Assembly (NCBI RefSeq): GCF_902686445.1
Contig: NC_062226.1
Coordinates: forward strand, 16,588,001 to 16,652,000
Length of the DNA stretch: 64,000 bases
Source of the DNA: Sciurus carolinensis
Lineage: Eukaryota; Chordata; Mammalia; Rodentia; Sciuridae
Direction of reading: 5' to 3'
In this document: one piece after another, positions 11,220-23,017 of the stretch
Numbering within the stretch: position 1 is the first letter of the stretch
How the letters are laid out: the number at the start of each line of letters is the position of its first letter
The notes under the pieces: model-generated
The model's input: only the letters and a program-made list of their open reading frames with translations
Told to the model about the DNA's origin: nothing
Databases searched by the model: none
Program-made: the position numbers and the translations under genes

Positions 11220-12535
11220 TGATCTCTATGATTCAGTGGCACAAATAATCAGTAGGTACATAACTTATACTAGCCTTGATTTTTTCCCATTATTAAATCT
11301 GATTCATAAAGCTATTTCATCTATTCCTTGAAAAAAATTGATTTAGCAGTAAAAACTGATTAGAAAATGTAGGGCTTTTCCCAGTCTCACAAACAAATTT
11401 GACCTGGGGATCCCTTTCCAAAAATATTTCCTCATTATATCTGACTTGATGATAACATATGCTGGGAAATACTTACATACCTATTAGTCTTATCTCATAG
11501 CTTTCTCTGACTTATATCTCGTGAACCCTTTTTTGAGCATGTGACTTGTGAGATTTTGTTTCTCATTCTGGAAAACTAAGAAATAATTTTAATTAATTCA
11601 TAAGTCTGTGGCTAGAGCAAGCTAATTTTATTTTCAACTTCATGATATTAGAAAACACTGCAGCAATACTAAATGTTTGCAATACTCCATTTGGGTCTGT
11701 TATTTCTTTCTACCTCAAATTACCAGTGAACTCCGACTGACAGCCAGCAAACATTCAATTTATACATTTGCATTCTCAAACGAGTAAATTTACATTCTGC
11801 ATATAATATAAATCCATTATATTACATGTGCTAAAGTAGGCACTATAGAAAAAGAGATTATTAAATCATGGCTTACATATAAAGGAGCTTATACTCTCAA
11901 AGACAAAACAGTTATGTCAACATGCAATCATAATTCACTCTCTCTACACATATAAGTATATACTAGAAATATATTGCAGAAGAGGGAATTATTTTCTGGT
12001 GGGAAACATTTTTTTTAATTTCTCAGAAATCAGAAAGACGCAACTGAGCAGACACTGGTTAAACCAAATCGCCAGTACTTGAGACTTAGAATGAAACAGG
12101 AGAACATTACCAACAGCAACAACTACCATAGGTCAAAGTACTTGAACTGATTTTACCCTGCTAACTTGCTTTCCTGAAGTGTCTGGAAGTCTGTCAATGG
12201 TTTATTGCTTCACAGAACCTATGATACAATTATAGAAAAGAGGAGAGCCGCCTAAACTAAAAAATATCTAAGAACGTACTTTGAATTCCACCTCCAAAGA
12301 ACAAGCATTGGAAAACATCCTCACTCTAAATAGTCACCCCTAAAATGCCTATCAAAATCATTTTCCTTTCAATTCCTACCTATAATGCTTCCTCAATTAA
12401 ACTCAGAAGTAATTTACTGGAAACCATAACAATGTCATGTGTTTTGACAGTACTGCTCCATTACATTTTATAATGTCCAATAGTCTAACATTTTCTTTAC
12501 ACCCAAATCCTGAGCATTGGTTCATACAGTCCATA
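11220..12535. other. unique non-coding sequence
   Basis: AT-rich and non-repetitive as far as can be seen. Homeobox-type AT motifs (AATTAATTCAT near 11592) occur, but no gene or transposon is recognised. Confidence 0.4.
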
Positions 12536-12539
12536 TCAC

Positions 12540-12635
12540 CCTAATCCAGAGTGCTAAGGCTCAGATACAGTGAGCCAATAACTTCAGGTCACACAGCTAA
12601 AGAGCAATGGAACTAAAGCCTGGTTTCCAGTCTAA
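12540..12635 (-). repeat. MIR fragment
   Basis: 'aggctcagatacagtgagcc…ttcaggtcacacagctaaag…aaagcctggtttccag' is the complement of the MIR middle part. Confidence 0.6.
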
Positions 12636-12639
12636 AGTT

Positions 12640-13955
12640 TGTTGTTTGTTTTCTTTTAAGCAAACATTATAACCACTGTGTGTCTTAAGCATCAAGCTGC
12701 CAAAAATGTATTCCAAATATGACTTAGAGCTATTATAATTTGTGAACTAAAAGTTACCTTTATTCTCATGTTATTGTCATGAAGAAGATAACATCAAAAC
12801 TGTTCTCAGACAAAAGCTATCTATCTAGTAGACTCATTTAAATTCTAATAGTGTTACAATTGAAAATAATAACCTTCAAAGTTATATACTCACTTAACTG
12901 ACTAGATCATCGATTCTTACTGTTAATGTGCAGCATAGTCTTACAGTGTTACTCAAGGTTTTGTGAGATTGCCCCCAATTTGCTATAAAGCCACTTTTTC
13001 CTCATCTACTCAAGAAGCAAAGGAGTGACAAAATAATGTATAAATTGTAATCTAAGTGATCATCAAAAGTTAGTTATTGCAAACTTTGGTACCTAAGTTA
13101 AGAAAATAATAGTGGTACTTAAAGCAAGGCTAAGAAGGTCATCACAATACTACCATTCAAAAGAGTTTTATCACATACTTGTGTTTTCAGCTTTATTATG
13201 TAGTAATATATTAAAACACACCTTCAAATATTAACACAGTACTTTAATCTTTTGTTTTCAACCAATTTTATTTGAAACTCACCAGAAGGAAACCTGATAA
13301 TAATTATAATACTAAAATAACCAGCTAACTAGCATTGTATCAGTGCTTTGTAATTTGGAAGTACTTCCATGCAATTACACTTGATCCCCAATAATTCTGC
13401 GATGTGTCCAGCAATTCTGTCACAAAGAAGCAAAGATAAAGAAGAATCTGGGAATATGAAAAATTGTGTTTACTGACAATTTGATTCATTCTAAAGTAAG
13501 AGTGCCTACAAAAAAAAAAAAAAAGAGAGAGAGAAAAGTATGGAACTTTCAAATCCAGGAATAATTACCTCAGTCACCAAATCTGGAATCTGGCATTAAC
13601 CTGGGATTCTTAATTCTGATTGGTTTGTTCTGCATCAGTACAGTTAATTAATATACAATTTCAAATTAATCTTTGCAGGCAGGGAAATGTCAGTGGGTTT
13701 CTTCTTATCCTCCAACTAAGTGGAGGACATTAAATCATTATTGTATATATTAGTTTCTAATATGCAGGTGGAAATATTAGCAACAAAATGCATAAAAAGT
13801 TACTCTGAGACTGAAGGTCAGCAGTTACACTTTGGATTGTTTTGTTTCCTGCTGATCATTTTGCAACACATTTTAATGGTTAATATACTTTCTTCCAAAG
13901 TAAAGCATAACCTGAAATACATTAGTAGCTAGGGAAACAGATTGCCATCCACATT
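12640..13955. other. unique non-coding sequence
   Basis: Only a poly(A)/(GA) tract at about 13509–13536 stands out. No exon or repeat family supported. Confidence 0.45.
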
Positions 13956-13959
13956 CCTT

Positions 13960-14030
13960 TAACATAGGTAAAGAAGTTCAGAGACTTAAAGTAACACATC
14001 AAAGATCACACAGGAAAGTAGACTCTGTGG
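13960..14030 (-). repeat. MIR fragment
   Basis: 'aggtaaagaagttcagagacttaaagtaac…agatcacacagg' matches the MIR complement. Confidence 0.45.
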
Positions 14031-14034
14031 TGGA

Positions 14035-14740
14035 CCTCTCAGACTGGAAAAAGTCTTAGCATGAACTGATCCATCTATTTCTTCTTGCTTATCTAAGCAT
14101 CTTCTCTCTCCCTTTATAATTCAACACTTCGTGACGTGCAAGGGGACAGAGGGAAATGCATGGCTTCACCAGCAGCAAACACACTCTGTAAATAAGACTG
14201 CAATTACTGACTGAGAAGACCAGGACACAGTCTTGCAGTATTTTATCTGCTGGATGGGCAATTCATTAAAACAGATATCTAGTGTTTTAATCACTCTGCC
14301 AAACCACCATCTGTTTCCATCCCAGCCTCCTCCCAACCCTAAACATCCCCTATACCTCCTGCCACAGTCCCCACCAGGCTTTGGTATAAGAATGGACAGC
14401 TTGTGAGTAGCATGTCGGGGGCCTGGGCAATAACTCATCTTTTGGGCTGACAGAACAAGCTGCTGGATGCTGTGAATATGCATAGCAGGTCTTGCTGGGC
14501 AAAATTCTGGACCTGAAAAGAGGATGGCTCCTGCTTGGTGGAGACAAATGCTTCCTCTTTCTCCTTCCATCCTGCTCAAAATACTTACCAATCCTTATGG
14601 AAAGTCTGAGAAATATTTCAGAGCCACAAAACAAGCCTCCTGGTGGAAGGGATCTCGATTCCAATACTTAGAAGCTGAATCAAGATAAAGGTTTCAATTT
14701 ATTATTGATAATAGGACTTGTTCAGAAGGTTCCTACTATG
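14035..14740. other. unique non-coding sequence
   Basis: Minus-strand frames of 141 codons (14166–14591) and 104 codons (14350–14664) overlap in different frames and share no domain with any known family. I see no gene. Confidence 0.4.
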
Positions 14741-14749
14741 ATATGAGTT

Positions 14750-14960
14750 AGGACCATACAAGCACTTTAAATGCACTACCTCATTTTAATTTTAAAATAA
14801 TCTTGCTGGGCAGTAAGTTTTGTCTCCATTGAACATATGAATCAACTAAATAATACTCAGGCTGCTTATTTAGGTCATTAATCCACGGTTATAGCTATTA
14901 GGTGACAGGGACTGGATATGGACTCCAGTTTCTTTGACAAGTCCCATACCTTTAGTGATA
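14750..14960 (-). repeat. MIR/MIR3-like SINE
   Basis: 'agcactttaaatgcactacctcattttaat…taatccacggttatagctattaggtgac…ggactccagtttctttgac' resembles a diverged MIR complement. Confidence 0.45.
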
Positions 14961-14964
14961 TATT

Positions 14965-15690
14965 ACCTGCCAAACTTTATAGTGCCATAGAGATGTTAGC
15001 AAATGAGCTGCCTTAGATGATAATTTTATGCCACATACTCTAGTTTATAATATTTATTGCTTCTTTTTCTCATTGCAACTGATGAAATGATGGTTTGTTG
15101 TGTCTGTGAATTTTCACTTTTTTAAAATAACAAAAACAAAACAAAAATATACAGCTCAGACAATTATTTTGTCCAAAGTCAGTTAGCAGATTATCAGTAA
15201 CATAGACTAGACCTCTTGGTGTCTCAGCCAAAAGCTTTCTTGAAGCAATGTTTAGCCATCAATGCCTACCCCAGACCATGGTACACTGGGTGCAACTTTT
15301 CTAATTGATAGTCAAGGCTCAGCCCTGCCTACTCCTTATTTCCTCAGCTGCAGGGGCATGATGCACACCTTCATGGGCAGAAACCTAGTGGAGCCATCTC
15401 ATCCTGTTTTGCATTCTGGATTCAGTAAAGTCAAACTAGTGGGTCAAGCAAATCCAAAGACGCATTTGCAAAATCCAATGCAAACAAAAGTGGCATTATT
15501 AAAGTATCATTAAGAACTTCAAGACAGTGGCAATGGAACCTTGAACCAAGCATGAGACCCTTATGAACCTGAGATCCTCTGCAACTTCATAAGCTGCTTG
15601 CCCATTAACTTGACCTTGTCTGTATGTCTACCACAGTTTATCTCCATAAAGGGTCTATTTTCCTTCACCCTGTTTTCATGGAATCCAGAG
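14965..15690. other. unique non-coding sequence
   Basis: No gene or recognised repeat. Confidence 0.4.
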
Positions 15691-15694
15691 TGCA

Positions 15695-15800
15695 AAGAGT
15701 GTTGGACTGAGAGACCCTGTGTTTTGGCTGAGGGTGTGCTGTTAACTAGCCCATGACTTGAAATTTGTCATTTAATCTCCAGTGCTTATTCCTAAAAAGC
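15695..15800 (+). repeat. MIR fragment
   Basis: 'agagtgttggactgagagaccctgtgttttggctg…cttgaaatttgtcatttaatctcc' follows the MIR head-to-core order. Confidence 0.45.
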
Positions 15801-16160
15801 TCTGGGAATGGACTAGGCAATACCTAAGTCCCAGCCTACAACTTCTCTAGTTTATAGCTCTTAGCCCGTTCAGTCTACTTCCTTCCTCGGTGGAGCTTCA
15901 TTTATCCTTTTCAATTTCCCTTTCTGCCAGTGCAACTCTGGGACTAATCAGCCTCAGTAACACCTGTACCACAATCAAGCACAGTCTTCGCTCTCACCAG
16001 CCTCATTGCAGTGCTGGACGAGCACTCCTAACACTTCAATTATGAGGTCGCTCTTACTCATCCCAATGTCCTCTTTGATTCCAGTGGTCACCCTGGGCTA
16101 TTAAGGAAGCTTATTTTAAGACTGTGAGAGAGAGAGAAATATCTTTCCTGTGTAGTAGCC

Positions 16161-16532
16161 TGCTCAAGTTTGGAATTTAAATGTCTGTCAAAGGCCAGTT
16201 TTTGTTAAAGACTTGATCCCAGCTTGGCCCTATTGAGAAGAGGTGGGAACTTGAACACATGGGGCTTATGGGAGGTCTTCAGGTCATTGGGGTGCACCCT
16301 GGAAGGGAATTATGAGACCCTGGTCTCTTTTTCTTACAATTCTGGCAATGAGAATCTTTGCATTACTACATTCTCCCACCATACTTTTCCCCCTCACGAC
16401 AGGCCTAAAAGCAACAGGGCCAACCAATCATAGACAGGAACCTCTAAAGTCAGGAGACAAAATAAACCTTTTATCTTTCTACGTTGTTCTCTCTCAGACA
16501 TTTGTTATAGCAACTGAAATCTGACTAACACA
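16161..16532 (+). mobile_element. solo LTR of the ERVL-MaLR type
   Basis: Internal text 'acttgatcccagcttggccctattgagaag', 'atgggaggtcttcaggtcattgggg', the 'aataaacctttt' polyadenylation signal near 16462 and the end 'ctgactaacaca' match MaLR-style LTRs. It starts TG and ends CA. The 5-bp flanks (tagcc / tctcc) are imperfect, as expected for age. No internal region remains, so it encodes nothing. An open frame at 16224–16433 is incidental. Confidence 0.7.
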
Positions 16533-16534
16533 TC

Positions 16535-17160
16535 TCCCAATCCTATGACAGGATATTAGCAAGACATTTTCCTTATAAGTTCCTAGTTATTAAAAAATAT
16601 GCATTTCTTGGGGTTTTTCTTTTTTTGGACAGTGATTTCTATATCATGAAGAGAAGAAAAACATACTCAAATTTATTGCATAAGTGTACTGCAAAATGAA
16701 ATTTATTTTTCAAACCATAAACTCTATTGTATGAAAAAGTATATATCAATACCAACAAAACCTCTTTTGTTCTACTCTACTTTTCTCCCCTTGAACTCTC
16801 TACTAAAATAAATCTCTTCTGCATTGGTGTCATTCCCATTTTAAGTCTAGGCCAAACCACAACCCTTTCTTCCTCTCAAAATCCTCCTGGGTCTTCTTCA
16901 AATCCCTCCATGCCCCTATCCTCCCACCAACATCAACTTTATCCTATCCAAGAGATTCAGCAACTTCTGTCTTCTCCCTGCCTCGGGGAGAAGACCTCTC
17001 TACCTCTACATTGAACCAGATTTGGGCCTTTACAAATTTTACTCTGTCCTTCTTCAAAGAGGAGCTTAGACTCTTTTCTGGAATAAATTTTCCCTATTAT
17101 ACCATTCATCCCTGATCATCCCATTCATACCATTGGTAATCTTCCCCTTAACACAGTCTC
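16535..17160. other. unique non-coding sequence
   Basis: No repeat family recognised. The 95-codon plus frame at 16727–17014 has no domain. Confidence 0.4.
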
Positions 17161-17164
17161 CTCA

Positions 17165-17423
17165 TAATTGTTGTAACTATTTTTTTAGTTTTTGGTAAAA
17201 TACACCTAACACCGTCTTAACCATTTTAAGTGCATTCTGTACTGATATTAAACACATTCATAGTGTGGTGTGGCCTGCACCATGATTCTTCTCCATCACT
17301 CTTTTCAAAGTGCACAACCGGAACCCCTTCCCCAGCTCCCAGGAACCACCATTCCACTTTAGGTCTTGATGATATTGAACTCTGAATACCTCCCACAAGT
17401 AAAATCAGAGTTTTAGTCATGTC

Positions 17424-17472
<49 letters not shown>

Positions 17473-18090
17473 AGAGAGAGAGTAAGGAGAGACTGGCTTA
17501 TTTTACTCAACACAATGTGCTCAAGATCCATGTGTGCTGTATCACATCGCAGAGTTTCCTTCCTTTTTGAGGCTGAACAATATTCCTTTGCATGTGCATA
17601 CCACACTGTTCTTATACAAGTATTCACTGATGGACATTCCAGTTGCTTCCACATTTTAGTTGTTGTGAATTATGCTGCTATAAAAGTGGATGTACAAATG
17701 CATTTTTTAAGATTCTTCTTGCAATTCTTTAGGTGTATGCCCAGAAATGGAAACACTAGATTATATGGTAGATCTATTTTCAACTTTTTGAAGAATTTCT
17801 CTACTGCTTTTCATACCAATTATTCCTTTTCATAGAAACTATACTGTTTTACATTTCTGTCAACCGTGCACAGTCCTCTCCAGTGCTTGTTTCTTTATTT
17901 TCTATTACTTTTTTTTTTTATAATAGCCATTCTGTTACATATGAGGTAGTATCTCATAGTAGTTTTAATTTGCATTTCTCTAGTTATTAGTAATTTTGAG
18001 CATCTTTTCACATGCTTTTTAGCCATTTGTATGGGAAATGTCTATTTAAGTCTTTTGCCCATTTTAAATAAGATGGTTTATTTTGTTTGT
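17165..18090 (-). mobile_element. ancient L1, segment 1 (3' UTR and ORF2 C-terminus)
   Basis: The 3' UTR text ('ggtaaaatacacctaac…', 'caaccggaaccccttccccagctccc') is followed by the complement of the ORF2 C-terminal region ('attattcctttgcatgtgcataccac', 'tattcactgatggacattcc', 'gaattatgctgctataaaag'). It is heavily mutated with no usable frame. A (TG)n(AG)n microsatellite has expanded at 17428–17482. The element resumes at about 20190 after younger L1 insertions. Confidence 0.8.
17428..17482 (+). repeat. (TG)n(AG)n compound microsatellite
   Basis: About 20 TG units are followed by an AG run, inside the ancient L1. Confidence 0.95.
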
Positions 18091-18094
18091 TTGT

Positions 18095-18245
18095 GCATTT
18101 ATTGGAAAAGAGGTCCCATGATAATAGAGTTAAAACTCTCCACCACAAACAATGCAAGAGCCTTCTAATTACATTTTCTTTTTTCTGCAAATTACACATA
18201 CTTTATTCCTCCTTTTGTCTCCAACTTAAACTTTTCTTTTCCCAC
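18095..18245. other. unassigned segment between L1 pieces
   Basis: About 150 bp that I could not align by eye to L1 text. It may be diverged L1 or a separate small insertion. Confidence 0.3.
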
Positions 18246-18247
18246 AA

Positions 18248-18985
18248 TTTTTTTTGGTGCATTATAGTTGTACATATTCGTGGGATTTGTGGTCACATAT
18301 TTCTACCTACACACAATATAATGATGTAATTTGGCCAGTATCACTCCCCAGCACTTCCCCACTCCCTCCTCACCTCCCATTTTGGTCCCTTCTCTCTACG
18401 GATCTCCCTTTGATTTTCATGAGATCTGTCTCCACCTTTCTTTTCCTTTTTCCTCTCCAGCTTCTGCATATGAGAGAAAACATATGACCCTTGACCTTCT
18501 GAGTTTGACTTATTTCACTTAACATAATGTTCTCTGCTTCCATCTGTTTTCCTGCAAATGACATCATTTCATTCTTCTTTATGACTGAATAACAATCCAT
18601 CAGGCATATCAACCACATTTTCTTTACTCACTCATCCATTGATGTGCAACTAAGCTTATTCTGTAGTTTGGTTATTGTGAACTGTGAAGCTATAAACATG
18701 GGTGTGCATGTATCACTCTAGTGTGATGATTTTAATTCTTCAGGTTTAATACCTAGGAGTGGTACAGTTAGGTCATCAGGTGGTTTCACATGTCATCATT
18801 TGAGGAGTTTCCATACTGAATTCCAGTGTGGTTGTACTGAATTCCATTGTGGTTGTACAGATTTACAAGCTCACCAACATTGTAAGTTTTCCTTTTCCTC
18901 CACATCCTCTCCAGCATTTATTTTCATTTGTAGTCTTGATGGCTGCCATTCTGACTAGTGTGAGATGAAATCTCAGTGTAGTTTT
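18248..18985 (-). mobile_element. L1 fragment, 3'-UTR type A, 5'-truncated
   Basis: The T-rich start (complement of the poly-A tail) leads into 'ggtgcattatagttgtacat', then a 3' UTR and the ORF2 C-terminal region ('gcatatgagagaaaacatatgacc', 'gttattgtgaactgtgaagc'). It is interrupted at 18985/18986 by another L1. A few bases resume at 20184–20192. A 21-bp tandem duplication lies at 18826–18867. It sits inside the ancient L1. Confidence 0.8.
18972..18985 (+). repeat. target-site duplication, left copy (CTCAGTGTAGTTTT)
   Basis: An identical 14-mer occurs at 20170–20183, bounding the inserted L1. The last T residues merge with the T tract. Confidence 0.85.
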
Positions 18986-20169
18986 TTTTTTTTTTTTTTT
19001 TTATTGTAAACAAATGGGATACATGTTGTTTCTCTGCCTGTACATGGCGTAAAGGCATACCATTCGTGTAATCATAAATTTACATAGGGTAATGTTGTTT
19101 GATTCATTCTGCCATTTTTTTCCCTTCTCCCTCCACCCCTCCTACCCCTCCCCTCCTCTATACAGTCCTTGCTTCCTCCATTCCTGCCCCCCTCCCTAAA
19201 CCCAACTCCAACTCCAACACTAACCCCTCCCACCCCCCATTATGTGTCATCATCCACTTATTAGCGATATCATTCGTCCTTTGGTTTTTTGAGATTGGCT
19301 TATCTCACTTAGCATGATATTCTCCAACTTCATCCATTTGCCTGCAAATGCCATAATTTTATCATTCTTTATGGCTGAGTAATATTCCATTGTATATATA
19401 TACCACAGTTTCTTTATCCATTCATCAATTGAAGGACATCTAGGTTGGTTCCACAATCTGGCTATTGTGAACTGAGCAGCTATGAACATTGATGTGGCTG
19501 TATCTCTGTAGTATGCTGATTTTAAGTCCTTTGGGTATAGGCCAAGGAGTGGGATAGCTGGGTCAAATGGTGGTTCCATTCCAAGTTTTCTAAGGAGTCT
19601 CCACACTGCTTTCCAGAGTGGCTGCACTAATTTGCAGCCCCACCAGCAATGTATGAGTGTACCTTTCTCCTCACATCCTCGCCAACACCTGTTGTTGCTT
19701 GTATTCTTGATAATCGCCATTCTAATTGGGGTGAGATGGAATCTTAGGGTGGTTTTGATTTGCATTTCTCTTATTACTAGAGATGTTGAACATTTTTCCA
19801 TATGTTTGTTGATTACTTGTATATCTTCTTCTGTGAAGTGTCTATTCATTTCCTTAGCCCATTTGTCGATTGGATTATTTGCATTCTTGGTGTAGAATTT
19901 TTTGAGTTCTTTATAGATTCTGGAGATTATTGCTCTATCTGAAGTATGATTGGCAAAGATTTTCTCCCACTCTGTAGGCTCTTTCTTCGCATTGCTGATA
20001 GTTTCCTTTGCTGAGAGAAAACTTTTTAGTTTGAATCTATCCCAGTTATTAATTCTTGCTTTTATTTCTTGTGATCTCAGAATCAGACCAGAGACCTTGC
20101 ATCTTATAGAAGAAAAAGTAGGTCCAGAGCTTCAACATGTCAGCTTAGGACCAGACTTCCTCAACAGGA
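18986..20169 (-). mobile_element. young L1 fragment with 5' inversion (twin priming)
   Basis: The poly-T start, the type B 3' UTR ('attgtaaacaaatgggatacatgttg') and the ORF2 C-terminal third run on the minus strand to about 20075. From about 20081 to 20169 the sequence reads as ORF2 sense on the plus strand (…[19 protein letters not shown]…). In the intact copy this segment lies immediately upstream of the minus part. The piece is therefore 5'-inverted with a small loss at the joint. Flanking 14-bp duplications confirm a single insertion event. Its ORF2 fragment (199 codons, 19250–19849) includes the CCHC-like Cys motif and the ORF2 C-terminal end. Confidence 0.9.
19250..19849 (-). pseudogene. 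L1 ORF2 C-terminal fragment
   Basis: 199 codons are open, covering the C-terminal Cys-rich segment (pattern C-x3-C-x7-H-x4-C at 'CWRGC…HCWWGC') and the final '…GRMISLISG' end. There is no endonuclease or reverse transcriptase domain because the element is 5'-truncated, so no enzyme could be made. It is useful as a reference for the undamaged C-terminus of this L1 lineage. Confidence 0.9.
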
Positions 20170-20183
20170 CTCAGTGTAGTTTT
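20170..20183 (+). repeat. target-site duplication, right copy
   Basis: Matches 18972–18985 exactly. The host type A L1 continues immediately after it ('gatttgcag'). Confidence 0.85.
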
Positions 20184-20189
20184 GATTTG

Positions 20190-22427
20190 CAGATTATCTG
20201 TTAAATTTTAGGAATTCTTTATATGTTCCAAATATTAATCTCTTATCACATTTGATTTGCAAATATCTTCTCCTGAGTCAGTTGGCTGTCTTTATACACT
20301 GTTTGTTAATAGTGTCTTTGGGTGCATACTTTTAAATTTTTTCATAAAACCCAATTTCTATATTTTTTTTCTTTTTTCACCTGTGCATTTTGTGTCCTAT
20401 TCAAGAAGTCATTGCCAAAGTAAATTTTGTAAAACTCTTTTCCCTATCTTTACTTCTAAGAGTTTTATTATTTTCAGTTGCCCATGTAGGTTTCAATCCA
20501 ATTTGAGTTAATTTTTGTATATGATGTTAGATAAGAGTTCAATTTTATTTTTGCACATGAATATACAGTGTCTTAAACACCACTTGTTGAAGAGGATGAA
20601 TGATTTTGACAGCCATGTCCAAAACCATTTGACCACGTATATGAGAGTTTATTTCAGGACTATCTATTCTGTTCCATTGTTTTGTATGCTTGTATTAAGT
20701 TTTGAAATCAGGTAGTGCCTTGTCCTTGAGAGATTATTTTGGCTACTTGGGGTCACTTAAGTTGACATTTTTATACTGAGTTTTTCTATTTCTGAAAAAG
20801 AGTCATTGAAATTTTGATAGGGATTGCATTGAATCTGTAGACCATTTGAGGTGTACTAATATTTTAATAACGTTGTTTTCCAATTCATGAACATGGGATG
20901 TATTTCCATTTTTTGATTTACTTATTCTTACTCATTTATTTTGTAGTTTTTTGAAAGTATAAGGCTTTCACCACTTGGTTAAGTTGATTCCTTATTTTAT
21001 TCTTTTTGATACTATTATAAATGGAATCATTTTCAATACTTGCTTTTAATATTGTTTTTTGTTAATGTAAATAGTCAATACTGATTGGAGGCCTTGACTT
21101 TATATCCTGCTTCCTTTTTTGAATTAATTTAACAGTTCTAACATTTTTGTGGAATTTTTAAAGTTTTCTACAAATAAAATCCTACCATCTGTGAAGAGAA
21201 ACAATTTCTCTATTTTCTTTTTCATTTGAATGTCTTTTGTTTACTTTTCCTTACCCAGTTGTTCTGACTAGAATTTCTAAAAGTATGTTGTTACATAGAA
21301 GTGGCAAATGTAGGTATCTGTGTTTTGTTCCTGAGAATAGAGGAGAAACATTTTCTAAGAAAATCTACTGGGTATTTCATTTATGGTTTTTACTAAGTTG
21401 AGGTAGTTATCACATGTTCCTAATTTGCTGAGTGATTTTCATAAAAAGATGTTAAATTTTGTCATATGCTTTTTCTGCATCAATCCAGATAATCATGTGG
21501 GTTTTTCCCTTCAATTTTTTTTTATTGTGGTGTATTATATTGATCATTTTTAATGTGATAAGCCATCCTTGCATTTTAGGAATAAATTTCACCTGGTTGG
21601 TACATGTACTCTTTTTAATATACTGCCAATTTCAATTTTTTTAATTTTTTCATATTAAAAATATGACAAACAATTCTACATTTTAGGAGTAAATTTCACC
21701 TGGGTGGAGTGTATACTCTTTTTAATATGCTGTCAAATACTTTGTTGATATTTTTGCAGTAATATTTATATGGGATGATATATTATTATGTAGCTTTCTT
21801 ATAGTGTATTTGGCTTTGGTGTCAATGTAATTCTAACCTTATGTAATAAGTTAAAATGTTCCATTCTGCTTTGAATCTTGATTGACTGTTTGGAAAAATA
21901 TGAAAAATGTCGTGATTAATTTTTCTTTAAATGTTTGGTAGATTTTTCAATGAAGTTATCAGGTTTAGGATTTTTATTTGTTTAGAAATTTCAATTACTT
22001 ATTCAAACTCCTTAATGGTTACAGGACTATTCAGATTCTATTTGTCAAGTAGTCTTGGCATGTTTTGTGTATTTAGGAATTTACCCACTTCATTTAAGTC
22101 TTCCAATCTATTGGCACATTCTTGTTCATTATACTTTTATAATCCTTTTTATTTTTTTAAACTCAATATTTATGTCCCCATTTTCTTTCTACTTTTAGTA
22201 ACTCTACTCTCCTGTCTTTTGTTTTTCATTCTAATACAGAAAGTTTGGTCTTTTCAGTGGACAAACTTTGGTTTCATTGATTTTTCCTGTTGTTTTATTA
22301 TTCTCTGTTTCACTTATATATGTTCTAATGTTTATTATCTCCTTGTTTCTGTAAGACTTGGTTTTAGGTGTTTCTTTTTTTCTAGATCCTTAAGTTGCAT
22401 GTTCAGATATTTCTTGCTTTTTAAAAT
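20190..22427 (-). mobile_element. ancient L1, segment 2 (ORF2 reverse-transcriptase region)
   Basis: Complement of L1 ORF2 text continues: 'aggaattctttatatgttcc…atctcttatcaca', 'caccacttgttgaagagg', 'gcattgaatctgtagacc', 'tgctttttctgcatcaatcc'. Many stops and indels. A 57-bp internal duplication is present (21572–21628 and 21679–21735). Confidence 0.8.
21572..21735. repeat. 57-bp imperfect duplication inside the ancient L1
   Basis: 'cattttagga(a/g)taaatttcacctgg…ctctttttaatat(a/g)ctg(c/t)ca' occurs at 21572–21628 and again at 21679–21735, offset by 107 bp. Confidence 0.85.
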
Positions 22428-23012
22428 TTTTACAGACTGCATTTTGATTCATTGTACACAAATGGGGTACATCATTTCATTTCTATGTTTATGCACGATG
22501 TAGATTCACACCATTTGTGTAATCATACATGTACATAGGGTAATGATGTCTGTCTCATTCCACCATTTTTCATACCACCCCCTCATTTCCCTCTATGTAA
22601 TCTAAAGTTTCTCCGTTCTTCTCTCACCCCTGACACCCCCACCTCCATTATATATCATCATCCACATGTCAGGGAAAACATTCAGCCTTTGGTTTTGGGG
22701 GATTTACTTATTTCACTTAGCATGATATTCTGCAATTCCATCCATTTATCTGCAATACCATAGTGCTATTCTTCTTTATGACTGAATAATGTTCCATTGT
22801 GTGTATATACCACAGTTTCTTTATCCATTCCTCTGCTGAAGGGCATGTAGGTTGGTTTCGCAATCTAATTATTGTGAATTGAGCTGTTATAAACATTGAT
22901 GTGGCTGTATTACTGCAGTATGCTGATTTTTTTGGAGTATAAACTGAGGAGTGGGATTAATGGATCAAAAGGTGGGTCCATTCCAAGTTTTCTTGAGGAC
23001 TCTCTACACTTT
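22428..23012 (-). mobile_element. L1 fragment, 3'-UTR type C, 5'-truncated
   Basis: Starts 'cagactgcattttgattcattgtacac' and carries a 3' UTR and ORF2 C-terminal text ending near 'tcttgaggactctctacac'. An 8-mer TTTTACAG at 22428 and 23010 might be the target duplication, but related elements also carry 'tttttgcag' there, so this is uncertain. Inserted within the ancient L1. Confidence 0.75.
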
Positions 23013-23017
23013 TACAG

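Noticed and set aside
14166..14664. Minus-strand frames of 141 and 104 codons
   Set aside because: Overlapping frames without family resemblance or splice context.
17226..17835. 142- and 138-codon frames on opposite strands
   Set aside because: Both run through the (TG)n(AG)n repeat inside a dead L1.
22428..23017. TTTTACAG 8-mer pair as a definite L1 target duplication
   Set aside because: Related type C elements carry a similar 'ttttgcag' at their own 3' end, so the match may be coincidental.
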